A DNA stretch of 9,137 bases from an uncultured Methylococcaceae bacterium (GTDB taxonomy: Bacteria > Pseudomonadota > Gammaproteobacteria > Methylococcales > Methylomonadaceae). Below are positions 1 through 7,540 of this stretch, one piece after another. The first letter of the stretch is position 1; every line of letters starts with the position of its first letter. The stretch spans positions 1 through 9,137 of the forward strand of contig CAJVYO010000053.1 in assembly GCA_913009515.1 (NCBI GenBank), in the 5' to 3' direction. The notes under the pieces are model-generated. The model ran no database searches. It saw only the letters and a list, made by a program, of their open reading frames with translations, and was not told the origin of the DNA. Both the position numbers and the translations under genes were made by a program.

Positions 1-3000
1 ATTCCTCGTGATGACAGAAAGACTTATGAATTATTAACCCGTGCAGAAACAACGGCTGTGTTTCAGCTAGAATCACGGGGCATGAAGGAGTTAATTAAAA
101 AACTTAAGCCTGATTGTTTCGATGACATTATTGCCTTAGTGGCTTTATTTCGTCCGGGGCCTTTAGAGTCTGGCATGGTCGATGATTATATTAATGTAAA
201 ACATGGGGCAAAAGCTGAATATGCTCATCCGGTTTTAGAGCCAATTTTAGAGCCGACCAATGGGGTTATTTTATATCAAGAACAGGTGATGCAAATTGCC
301 CGTGAAATGGGTGGCTATACGCTGGGTGGTGCGGATTTACTGCGGAGGTGTTTAAGTGGTTCTAGTGAAATTATTGATGTTGCCACGGGTAAAAAAGTTA
401 CATTAAAAGCGATAGCTAACAATGCAGATTATTGGTTAGGGCGTAAAATATTTTCTTTAAATTTAACGACCTATAAAATAGAACAGCAGTGTATAGCGGA
501 TATATTTCCTAATGGTGAGCAGGATGTTTGGGAAATTACAACACGTACCAAACGTAAAATAAAGGCAACCAAAGAGCATTTATTTTATACCATTCAAGGC
601 TGGCAACCGTTAGAAAATTTTAAAGTTGGTGAGTATATTGCACTTGCTAAAATTTTACCTATTGAGCATCAAAGTGATATATCAGATGCTCAGATTAAAT
701 TAATCGCTTATTTGATTGGTGATGGACATTTATCAACCAAATCACCTTCAAATAGTTATTTTTGTAATACTGATGCAGCTTTAATTAATGATTTTAATCA
801 AAGTTGCTTGGCGTTATTTAATTGTGAAGCTCCCTTGGATTACCAAGAACATAAAGGTAGAAAAACGGTTTGTTATGCTCGTGTTGGTTTTATTAGTCAG
901 TTTAATAAGTGGGTTGATACGGTTGTAAAACGAGCACATTCTCGAGATAAAGAAATTCCTCAATGGGTTTACACATTATCAACTGAACAGTTACGTTTAT
1001 TTTTAGGTGTTTTATGGTCAACAGATGGTAGTTTTGATACAAAAATAGGCCATGCTGATTATAATTCAACATCACCTTTATTAATTGAACAAATACAGCA
1101 TTTATTGTTACGCTTAGGTATTGTCGGTTTATTTAATGTTAAGCGAACAGAATATAAAGGCCAGCTTTATGTATCTTATCGCGTACAGATAACAGGGCGT
1201 GAAGATGTTATAAAGTTTTATGATTCAATTGCTCCCTTTTTAAGTGATGATAAAAAGAAAAAAGCAGATTTAGCATATCAAAATATTAAAAATAAAGTGC
1301 GTAATCAATCGAAGCATATATTACCGCGTGAAGTAACGCATTTAATTGCTGCGAGTAAATATCAAAGTGGCATGATTTGGCGAGAAATTGATGATGCTCT
1401 TGGCTTGAAACGCGGAACAATGTCATCGGGTTTAAATTTTAAGCAGCCTAAAAGTAGAGTGTCACGGCATCGAGTTAAAAATTTTGGTATTGCTTTAAAG
1501 GATAAAAATCTCATTAATATTGCTGAATCTGATATTTTTTGGGATGAAATTATCAGTATTGAATATATTGGTAAAGAAGAAGTCTTTGATTTAAGCATTC
1601 CAATGGGTGGCTATACGCTGGGTGGCGCGGATTTGCTGCGCCGGGCGATGGGAAAAAAGAAATTAGAGGAGATGGCAAAGCAGCGACTCACGTTTACCGA
1701 AGGGTCTATTAAAAATGGTATTCCTGAAGAAATAGCTACCTATGTCTTTGATTTAATGGAAAAATTTGCTGGATATGGTTTCAATAAATCTCACTCTGCC
1801 GCTTATGCGTTAGTTGCCTATCAAACAGCTTGGCTAAAACAGCATTTTCAACAGGGTTTTATGGCAGCTGTTTTATCGGCAGATATGGATAATACCGATA
1901 AAATTGTTACCTTGGTTGCAGAGTGTAAAGACATGGGTTTAACGCTTTGTCCGCCGAATATTAATCAATCCTATTATCATTTTACGGTTAATGATAAAGA
2001 TGAAATTGTGTATGGGATTGGTGCGATTAAAGGCGTGGGTGAAGCAGCGATTGAGGATTTATTGCAAGAGCGAACTGAGCGGGGAGACTTTAAAGGGCTG
2101 TATGATTTATGTAAGCGCGTTGATTTACGCAAAGTGAATAAGCGGGTGTTTGAAGCCTTAATTCGTAGTGGGGCATTTGATGTTTTTAATGATAATAGAG
2201 CCAGTCATTTTGCAGAATTAAAAACAGCGATTAAAGTCGCTGAACGGCATATAAAAATGTTGGAAGTAGGCCAGAATGATTTATTTGGTTTGGCGGTGAA
2301 TGCAGAGAAGCCTGAAGATGAAGTCATTGATTATGCGGTTAATGTACCTGCATGGTCAGAAAAAATCCGTTTAGCCTTTGAAAAACAAGCCTTGGGTTTA
2401 TTTTTAACCGGTCATCCTATGGATGAGTACCGTGGAGAATTAAAGCATTTAGTGTCAAATTCATTGGCGAAAACCTTGGCTAATATTGCAAATTCACGCA
2501 GTAAAGTAGATATTCGATTAGCGGGTTTACTTTTGGGTGTACGTACGCGTCAGGATAGAAAAGGCCTAATGATGGGATTTGCCACCTTAGATGATAAGGA
2601 TTCAAGGGCGGATATTACTATTTATAATGAAGTCTATGAGCAGTATCGCGAATTACTGATTACCGATGAAGTGTTGATTATAGAATGTAATGCTCGGATG
2701 AATAGTTATACGGATGCTTTGAGTGTGGTGGCTGATAAAATTTATACCTTAGAGCAAGCTAGAGAGCAATATGTACGAAGTTTAGCGATTAAATTAACCT
2801 CTTTTCACGATGATAAAGAGCGTGAACAGTTTATTTTGATGCTCATGGAAATTTTACGTCCTTTTACCGGTGGCGGCTGTCCATTAACCGCTCAATATCA
2901 ATCTGAAGCCGCTCGTGCGACGTTACAATTCGGAGAACAATGGCGTATTCATCCAACAGATGATTTAATGTTGCAATTAAAAGAATTATTGCCCCAAGAA

Positions 3001-3027
3001 AATGCCGTTGCCTTTAAATATAGATAA
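1..3027 (+). CDS. dnaE: DNA polymerase III alpha subunit DnaE, 3' part, interrupted by an intein
   Basis: This is the catalytic subunit of the replicative polymerase. The frame is open from base 1, so the gene is partial at its 5' end; the PHP domain and most of the palm lie upstream. Visible in order are: the conserved FQLESRGMK stretch (58 on); VALFRPGPLESGMVDDY, which probably holds the third catalytic Asp; the fingers motif GGADLLRRAMGKKK (second copy, from 1609); KFAGYGFNKSHSAAYAL; a helix-hairpin-helix region (YGIGAIKGVGEAAI, about 2011-2052); a beta-clamp-binding motif QNDLF at 2272-2286; and an OB-fold region (about 2510-2650). The stop is TAA at 3025. Colinearity with E. coli DnaE is obvious apart from the 432 extra codons between the two copies of MGGYTLGGADLLRR. 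Unless these are removed, the fingers domain is split and the enzyme should be inactive. The host gene is certain; whether this allele is functional is not. Confidence 0.97.
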   Translation: MPRDDRKTYELLTRAETTAVFQLESRGMKELIKKLKPDCFDDIIALVALFRPGPLESGMVDDYINVKHGAKAEYAHPVLEPILEPTNGVILYQEQVMQIAREMGGYTLGGADLLRRCLSGSSEIIDVATGKKVTLKAIANNADYWLGRKIFSLNLTTYKIEQQCIADIFPNGEQDVWEITTRTKRKIKATKEHLFYTIQGWQPLENFKVGEYIALAKILPIEHQSDISDAQIKLIAYLIGDGHLSTKSPSNSYFCNTDAALINDFNQSCLALFNCEAPLDYQEHKGRKTVCYARVGFISQFNKWVDTVVKRAHSRDKEIPQWVYTLSTEQLRLFLGVLWSTDGSFDTKIGHADYNSTSPLLIEQIQHLLLRLGIVGLFNVKRTEYKGQLYVSYRVQITGREDVIKFYDSIAPFLSDDKKKKADLAYQNIKNKVRNQSKHILPREVTHLIAASKYQSGMIWREIDDALGLKRGTMSSGLNFKQPKSRVSRHRVKNFGIALKDKNLINIAESDIFWDEIISIEYIGKEEVFDLSIPMGGYTLGGADLLRRAMGKKKLEEMAKQRLTFTEGSIKNGIPEEIATYVFDLMEKFAGYGFNKSHSAAYALVAYQTAWLKQHFQQGFMAAVLSADMDNTDKIVTLVAECKDMGLTLCPPNINQSYYHFTVNDKDEIVYGIGAIKGVGEAAIEDLLQERTERGDFKGLYDLCKRVDLRKVNKRVFEALIRSGAFDVFNDNRASHFAELKTAIKVAERHIKMLEVGQNDLFGLAVNAEKPEDEVIDYAVNVPAWSEKIRLAFEKQALGLFLTGHPMDEYRGELKHLVSNSLAKTLANIANSRSKVDIRLAGLLLGVRTRQDRKGLMMGFATLDDKDSRADITIYNEVYEQYRELLITDEVLIIECNARMNSYTDALSVVADKIYTLEQAREQYVRSLAIKLTSFHDDKEREQFILMLMEILRPFTGGGCPLTAQYQSEAARATLQFGEQWRIHPTDDLMLQLKELLPQENAVAFKYR
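307..348 (+). repeat. Upstream copy of 42-bp direct repeat flanking the intein
   Basis: It encodes MGGYTLGGADLLRR, the DnaE fingers segment, directly before the intein Cys codon. It is 38/42 identical to the copy at 1603-1644. The first 23 bases are identical; all four differences lie in the 3' half and are synonymous (GGT/GGC, TTA/TTG, CGG/CGC, AGG/CGG). The two final Arg codons here are CGG AGG. Confidence 0.95.
349..1602 (+). other. Intein with LAGLIDADG homing endonuclease inside DnaE, missing its C-terminal splice block
   Basis: This is a 418-codon in-frame insertion. It begins with Cys (codon 349) in CLSGSSEIIDVATGKK, a typical intein block A. Block B has the TxxH signature (TKEH, 568-579) followed by a typical LENFKVGEYIAL linker. 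Two endonuclease helices are present, LIAYLIGDG (700-726) and LFLGVLWSTDG (997-1029), each with its acidic residue, so the homing endonuclease looks intact. Block F is recognisable as DEIISIEYIGKEEVFDLSIP (1543-1602). A normal intein would continue for about 14 residues containing HNF and end in His-Asn. Instead the sequence switches at 1603 to a repeat of the upstream extein, with no His, Asn or Gln before the following Ala. By family chemistry, Asn cyclisation and transesterification to a +1 nucleophile are both excluded. By eye the insert is more A/T-rich than the surrounding dnaE, as expected for a mobile element. Confidence 0.9.
1603..1644 (+). repeat. Downstream copy of 42-bp direct repeat, replacing intein block G
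   Basis: It encodes the same 14 residues as 307-348 and runs straight into AMGKKKLEEMAKQR, the ordinary continuation of DnaE. It begins exactly after the intein's DLSIP. The copies are offset by 1296 bp (432 codons), so recombination between them would restore an uninterrupted, in-frame dnaE. Confidence 0.95.
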
Positions 3028-3625
3028 ATTAATGGCGTGTCCTGACTGTGATTTGCTGATTGAAAAAGTGAATATTGCTGATGGTTATGTCAGTGAATGT
3101 CCACGCTGTCATTTTATTTTAGAGCATCCCACACGCTCATCTATTCGCAATGATTTTATGTGTGTTTTTATGGGATTGCTAGTGTATTTTCCCGCTATAT
3201 TTTTACCGTTTATGAGTTTAACCATGTTCGATGAAACGGTTTATTTATCCTTAGTCAGTTGTGTGGTCAGCTTGTTTGAAACTGCAAATGGTGGGTTGGC
3301 GGTGGTAGTCATGTTTACTTTATTATGCGTGCCTTTATTACAAATGGTGTTATTGATTTTTATTACCACGCGATTACACCACAAGCAAAAAAGTTGTTAT
3401 TTAGCTTTGAGTTTTAAATGTTATAACCTTTTAAATACCTGGGGAATGCTCGATATTTTTATGTTAAGTATTATTGTAGCAGCGATTAAATTAAGAGATG
3501 ATGCAGAATTAAACGCAGAATTAGGTCTATACGCATTTATTTTATTATTATTGATTAATGCCTTGCAAATGCAATTACTGAATAAGCCCTTATTATGGCG
3601 TTCTATCGAAAGACATGAAAACTAA
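3002..3625 (+). CDS. LetA/PqiA-like inner-membrane protein, first module
   Basis: This 207-residue protein belongs to the PqiA family (LetA/YebS, PqiA). It opens with a zinc-ribbon-like pair CPDC (13-16) and CPRC (33-36), followed by four hydrophobic segments at roughly 51-73, 80-125 (probably one or two helices), 143-165 and 175-192. The family signature WGMLDIFMLSIIVAAIKL is near residues 146-163. In E. coli, LetA and PqiA carry two such modules in one chain of over 400 residues; here they are encoded separately. The ATG at 3002 overlaps the end of dnaE by 26 nt and has only a weak AAGAA-like ribosome site. An in-frame ATG at 3032, after the dnaE stop, would still keep the first CPDC, so the start is uncertain. 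The overlap suggests co-transcription and translational coupling with dnaE. The likely role is as inner-membrane partner of the downstream MCE protein in lipid transport. Confidence 0.9.
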   Translation: MPLPLNIDKLMACPDCDLLIEKVNIADGYVSECPRCHFILEHPTRSSIRNDFMCVFMGLLVYFPAIFLPFMSLTMFDETVYLSLVSCVVSLFETANGGLAVVVMFTLLCVPLLQMVLLIFITTRLHHKQKSCYLALSFKCYNLLNTWGMLDIFMLSIIVAAIKLRDDAELNAELGLYAFILLLLINALQMQLLNKPLLWRSIERHEN

Positions 3626-4244
3626 AGCCTATTCTGCTTTAGAAAAAGGCTATGTGTGTTGTCGGCAGTGTCATAAAATAGCCGTTTATCAGATTGATAG
3701 TGATTACCAAGAATGTTCGCGTTGCCAGAGTAAAATATATCCGCGTATTCCGAATAGTATTATGCGGAGTTGGGTTTTATTATTAAGTGGATTTTTATTA
3801 TATATTCCTGCGAATATTTTGCCGATTATGAGTGTCAATAAAGGCGGTGATGTGCGTATCGATACTATTATGTCAGGTATTATTCATTTAATGCATATTG
3901 ATATGCTACCGATTGCAATTATTGTGTTTGTTGCCAGTATTTTAGTGCCGTTATTAAAAATGCTAGCATTAGCATGGATATTAATGGCTATTCAATTAAA
4001 GTGGAGACTGCAAACGCATGGACGAGCAAAAATGTATCATATGTTAGAGTTTATAGGACGTTGGTCAATGTTAGATATTTTTGTGATTAGTATTTTATTG
4101 GGGATTGTTAAATTTCATCCGATTGCCTCGGTCGATTTAATGCCAGCCGCTCTTTTATTTGAAATTGTGGTGATATTAACCATGTTAGCCGCAATAATGT
4201 TAGATTCACGGTTAATTTGGCAAGAGGTTATCGATAATGACTAA
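3615..4244 (+). CDS. LetA/PqiA-like inner-membrane protein, second module
   Basis: This 209-residue protein has the same architecture as its upstream neighbour: a CxxC pair (C16-C19 and C34-C37) followed by about four membrane segments. These include LLLSGFLLYIPANILPIMSV, a typical PqiA first helix with the conserved PANILP-type motif, and the signature RWSMLDIFVISILLGIVKF. It corresponds to the C-terminal half of E. coli LetA. Its ATG at 3615 lies within the last codons of the preceding gene (11-nt overlap), preceded by GAAAG. Its own end overlaps the next gene by 8 nt. This arrangement implies equal production of both half-proteins and the MCE protein. Split LetA/PqiA modules are, to my knowledge, not rare in gammaproteobacteria, so this is a variant architecture and not damage. 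Confidence 0.9.
   Translation: MKTKAYSALEKGYVCCRQCHKIAVYQIDSDYQECSRCQSKIYPRIPNSIMRSWVLLLSGFLLYIPANILPIMSVNKGGDVRIDTIMSGIIHLMHIDMLPIAIIVFVASILVPLLKMLALAWILMAIQLKWRLQTHGRAKMYHMLEFIGRWSMLDIFVISILLGIVKFHPIASVDLMPAALLFEIVVILTMLAAIMLDSRLIWQEVIDND
4222..4227 (+). promoter_or_regulatory. Shine-Dalgarno site of the letB-like gene
   Basis: AAGAGG sits nine bases upstream of the ATG at 4237, inside the 3' end of the preceding gene. It is the clearest ribosome site in the cluster and fixes the start of the MCE protein. Confidence 0.65.
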
Positions 4245-6903
4245 GCCGGTTGTACGCAAAAGACATTGGTTATCCGCTATTTGGTTATTGCCGCTGATTT
4301 CTGCCTTATTAGGTGGCTGGGCTATCTATCAAAATATGCAGGAAAAAGGCATTGAAATTAGTATTTTATTTCAAGATGCAGCAGGGATACGTGAAGGAAA
4401 AACCGCCATTATGTATAAAGGCGTGCGTATTGGTATGGTGAAAAAAATACATATGAGTGATGATTTTAAACAAGTCCGAGTGATAGCTGAAATACAGCCA
4501 TCCTCTATGAATGGTTTAAAAGACAGTACTCAGTTTTGGTTAGTGAAACCAAAAGTGTCTATTACTGAAATTACAGGATTAGATACCATTGTGTCAGGTA
4601 ATTATATTAGTATTAATCCCGGTAAAGGCAATTTTCGTACAGAATTTATTGCATTAGAATCATCGCCTGCTTTAGATGATAAAACCAAAGGTTTATATAT
4701 TAATATTTTAGCGGATCATTTAGGCTCAGTGAGTCGTGGTGCGAAGGTTTATTTTCGGGAAATACCGGTAGGTGAGGTATTAGATTATGAATTAGCAAAA
4801 AATCATAATGGCGTAGTGATAAAACTACGTATTGAACAGCGTTATATTAATCTGGTAAAAAAATCATCGCGTTTTTGGAATGCGAGTGGTTTATCGGTTA
4901 AAGCAAATTTAAGCGGTTTATCGGTACATATGGAATCACTCGCGGCATTAATTGTCGGCGGAATTTCATTTTATACGCCCGATACCAATAGCGATGATTA
5001 TGCAATCAATGAAGATAGTTTTAAATTATATGGTGATTTTGATAGTGCAAAAGTCGGCATTAACGTTAATATTAAGTTTGAATCCGCAATTGGCTTGGAA
5101 GAGGGCGTGACCGAAGTTAAATATGATGCGTTTAAAATTGGTATTGTTAAAAAAATTAGTTATAAAAAAACCGGAAAAAGTGTGGTTGCTGAAGTCATGT
5201 TTGACCCGAGAGCCGAAGAATTATTAAAGCAAGGGACTCGATTTTGGTTGGATAAACCTAAATTTTCGCTGGCTGATTTTTCAGGTTTAAGCTCATTATT
5301 ACAGGGGCGACATATTAAAATGCAATTAGGTGAAGGCAAGCCAAGTCGAGATTTTAAAGCCTTAACTAAGCCGCCTTTAATTTTATCCGGTGATAAAGGC
5401 GTGCATTTAGTACTTAAGGCAAATTCTTTAGATTCTATCGAATATGGGAGTCCTGTTTTATATAAAAAAATACAAGTAGGGCAAGTGCATGATTTTAAAT
5501 TAAGCAAAAAAGGTGATGAAGTTTTAATTTATGTGCATATATCGGAACGTTACAAGCATTTAGTCAGTAAACAGTCGCGTTTTTGGAATGCCAGTGGAGT
5601 GCGAGTGAGTGTGGGGACGCAAGGATTAGATGTTCAAACGGGCACGGTCGGTACTTTATTGAGTGGGGGGGTTGAATTTATAACCCCTAAATTAGGCACT
5701 AGAAAAATTAAAAATGGGCGTATTTATACCCTATATAAAAATAAAGACCAAGCAACGGATAATGGTTTAGTGGGCTATTCGCCGAAAAAAAATGTAAAAA
5801 TAATTACCTTGAAAGTGGATGAGTTAGGCTCATTGAGTTTAGGCTCTAAAGTGTATTTTAAAAAATTACCCGTGGGTGAAATCGTACATTATGCTTTAAG
5901 TGCCAGTGATGATTCAATTACGATGTGGGTGGAAGTTGAGGCTAAATTTAAACATTTAGTGAAAAATACCAGTCGGTTTTGGCGTAATAGTGGTTTGAAG
6001 GTTGAGGGTGGTTTATCGGGTGTGAAGGTAGAATTGGCTTCGGTACATGCTTTATTAAATGGTGGGATTAGTTTTACCAATACTGATTTACCTAAGACCT
6101 CGCTGAATCAGTTTTCGAAACGGCTGGCTTATCCTTTATATGCAAGCAAAGACGAGGCACTGGAAAGCTTTAAACGCATTGATATTCATTTTTCGTTGGC
6201 ACAAGGTATTCAGGCAGGCACTAAAATTAAATATTTAGGCGTGCCGGTGGGGGAAGTTATTGAGGTTAAATTAGCAAGCAATAATAAGGCGATTATTGCA
6301 TCGGCTAAATTACTCGGTAGTGCGATGCAGTTTGCCCGTTCAGGGACGCAGTTTCGTTTAGTGTCTGCTCAATTAAGTTTATTTAATACCAAACATTTAG
6401 ACACAATTGTAACAGGTAATTATTTAGCGATTGAACCCGGCGAGGGAACGAGTCAAACGGTTTTTCAAGGGCATCTTGATTCACCTGAAATTAAGCATGG
6501 CTTGCATCTTGTTTTAAAATCACCGCGTTTAGGCTCTATTAAAGCGGGTAATAATATTTATTATCGCCAAGTTAAAGTGGGTGAAGTACGTTCGATTGCT
6601 TTAGCGAGTCCAGCAACGCATGTGTTAATGGATGTGTATATTGCGCCACGTTATGCACCGTTAGTACAAGCGAATAGTAAATTTTGGAATATTAGTGGTA
6701 TTAAAGTTGATATTGGTTTATTTACTGGCACCAGAGTGCAAGCAGAATCGATGGAAAGTATTATTTCAGGGGGCATTTCATTTGCAACCCCGAATACATA
6801 TCCAAAAGAAAAGATGCGTTCAGGTCAAATATTTGAGTTAGCAAATGAATATCAAAATGAATGGTTGGGCTGGCAGCCAGAGATTGAATTACAGGCGTTG
6901 TAG
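4237..6903 (+). CDS. letB: LetB/YebT-like MCE-domain lipid transport protein, seven MCE domains
   Basis: This 888-residue protein is close to E. coli LetB (YebT, 877 aa) in length and layout, and unlike the three-domain PqiB. It has a short basic N-terminus and one signal-anchor helix (about residues 11-30). Seven MCE domains follow at approximately 37-130, 151-249, 272-368, 386-484, 517-616, 646-738 and 753-853. Two subtypes alternate. Domains 1, 3 and 6 contain TQFWLVKP or related text and end in a GxYI/GNYL-type segment. Domains 2, 4, 5 and 7 contain SRFWNASG-like text and end in GGISF or GGVEF. LetB forms a stacked hexameric tunnel spanning the periplasm for lipid passage between membranes, and the two upstream LetA-like proteins are its expected inner-membrane partners. 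AAGAGG at 4222-4227 lies nine bases before the ATG and supports this start. No truncation or frameshift is seen. Confidence 0.93.
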   Translation: MTKPVVRKRHWLSAIWLLPLISALLGGWAIYQNMQEKGIEISILFQDAAGIREGKTAIMYKGVRIGMVKKIHMSDDFKQVRVIAEIQPSSMNGLKDSTQFWLVKPKVSITEITGLDTIVSGNYISINPGKGNFRTEFIALESSPALDDKTKGLYINILADHLGSVSRGAKVYFREIPVGEVLDYELAKNHNGVVIKLRIEQRYINLVKKSSRFWNASGLSVKANLSGLSVHMESLAALIVGGISFYTPDTNSDDYAINEDSFKLYGDFDSAKVGINVNIKFESAIGLEEGVTEVKYDAFKIGIVKKISYKKTGKSVVAEVMFDPRAEELLKQGTRFWLDKPKFSLADFSGLSSLLQGRHIKMQLGEGKPSRDFKALTKPPLILSGDKGVHLVLKANSLDSIEYGSPVLYKKIQVGQVHDFKLSKKGDEVLIYVHISERYKHLVSKQSRFWNASGVRVSVGTQGLDVQTGTVGTLLSGGVEFITPKLGTRKIKNGRIYTLYKNKDQATDNGLVGYSPKKNVKIITLKVDELGSLSLGSKVYFKKLPVGEIVHYALSASDDSITMWVEVEAKFKHLVKNTSRFWRNSGLKVEGGLSGVKVELASVHALLNGGISFTNTDLPKTSLNQFSKRLAYPLYASKDEALESFKRIDIHFSLAQGIQAGTKIKYLGVPVGEVIEVKLASNNKAIIASAKLLGSAMQFARSGTQFRLVSAQLSLFNTKHLDTIVTGNYLAIEPGEGTSQTVFQGHLDSPEIKHGLHLVLKSPRLGSIKAGNNIYYRQVKVGEVRSIALASPATHVLMDVYIAPRYAPLVQANSKFWNISGIKVDIGLFTGTRVQAESMESIISGGISFATPNTYPKEKMRSGQIFELANEYQNEWLGWQPEIELQAL

Positions 6904-7069
6904 ATATAGTTACAAAATAATCGGCTACCAACTTAAAACGGGACAGACAATATTTAAATACGATGGGAAGTGGAACTTCAGTCTCGCAGTCTTAAAGGGT
7001 TGTTGGTATGCAGGCTAAATCCTGCGTACCAGAGTTTTACCTCAGTCTAGCCTTCGCTCCATTTTTACC
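6904..7069. other. Non-coding stretch between letB-like gene and the IS, with two hairpins
   Basis: No convincing gene is present; frames are short and carry no recognised motif. Two inverted repeats stand out. GAAGT-GGA-ACTTC lies at 6967-6979. A longer one has arms GGTATGCAGG (7005-7014) and CCTGCGTACC (7022-7031), with a seven-base loop and one G-T pair. Neither is followed by a good T-run, so neither is a standard terminator. They may be remnants of REP-like or other mobile repeats. The stretch ends with TTAC (7066-7069), the inferred IS target tetranucleotide. Confidence 0.55.
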
Positions 7070-7084
7070 AATAAGCCCGTAAAG

Positions 7085-7104
7085 CCCCTTCCTTTAGGGA
7101 GGGG
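7085..7104 (+). repeat. Left-end hairpin of the IS
   Basis: Stem arms CCCCTTCC (7085-7092) and GGGAGGGG (7097-7104) flank loop TTTA, giving eight pairs with one G-T. AAAG precedes it. It resembles the right-end hairpin in sequence and orientation, as expected for TnpA recognition of imperfect hairpins at both ends. Confidence 0.85.
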
Positions 7105-7128
7105 ATATAAGGGTGCTTTTGATTTTTT

Positions 7129-7533
7129 TTAAAGCGGTCTATTTTGTTGTTCAATATATTGCTTAAGAACTGATAAAGGTGCGCCGCCCACTGAACCTGC
7201 AAAATAGCTTGGACTCCATAGCACGCCTTTCCAATAAATTTTATCTATTTCTTTTGCATAATCTAGTCTTAATCTTCTACTCGACACGCCTTTCAGGCTA
7301 TTAACCAATTTTGAGATGCTCATTTTTGGAGGGTAATTAACAAGTAGGTGGACATGATTTTCTTCACCATTAAACTCTTCCAGAGTGCATTCAAACTTAG
7401 TACACACTTTTTCCATGTATTCTTTCATTGAAGTAAGCATTTCATTTGTAAAGGCTGATTTTCGGTATTTTGTAATAAAGACCAAGTGTACGTGAAGCAT
7501 AAAAACACAATGTCTTCCTGTTCTTAGTTCCAT
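7129..7533 (-). CDS. tnpA: TnpA, Y1 (HUH) single-strand transposase of IS200/IS605
   Basis: This 134-residue protein is close to the usual size for the family. The metal-binding HUH motif is HVH at residues 60-62, within ENHVHLLVNYPP. The catalytic tyrosine is Tyr126 in VLKQYIEQQ, matching the Tyr position typical of IS608 TnpA. Other family text is HLVFITKYRK near the N-terminus and WSPSYFAGSVGG near residues 106-117. It acts as a dimer that cuts and rejoins single-stranded left and right ends beside their hairpins. It is transcribed divergently from tnpB with a 44-bp gap. The upstream region has no strong ribosome site, which fits the low expression common for these transposases. No frameshift or missing motif is seen. 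Confidence 0.95.
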   Translation of the reverse strand: MELRTGRHCVFMLHVHLVFITKYRKSAFTNEMLTSMKEYMEKVCTKFECTLEEFNGEENHVHLLVNYPPKMSISKLVNSLKGVSSRRLRLDYAKEIDKIYWKGVLWSPSYFAGSVGGAPLSVLKQYIEQQNRPL

Positions 7534-7540
7534 AATTATA

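Noticed and set aside
1362..1598. Reverse-strand open frame inside the intein
   Set aside because: Antisense to well-conserved intein sequence, no motif, no ribosome site.
349..1602. Group I or II intron as explanation of the dnaE interruption
   Set aside because: The insert is in frame throughout and codes for recognisable intein blocks and LAGLIDADG motifs; no intron ends were seen.
1771..1790. Possible split DnaE intein site as in cyanobacteria
   Set aside because: The site KFAGYGFNKSHS is uninterrupted here; the intein lies upstream in the fingers motif and is contiguous.
5160..5507. Reverse-strand open frame inside the MCE gene
   Set aside because: Composition is that of an antisense shadow of the MCE repeats; no family resemblance.
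5889..6080. Second reverse-strand open frame inside the MCE gene
   Set aside because: Short, antisense to MCE domain 5, no motif.
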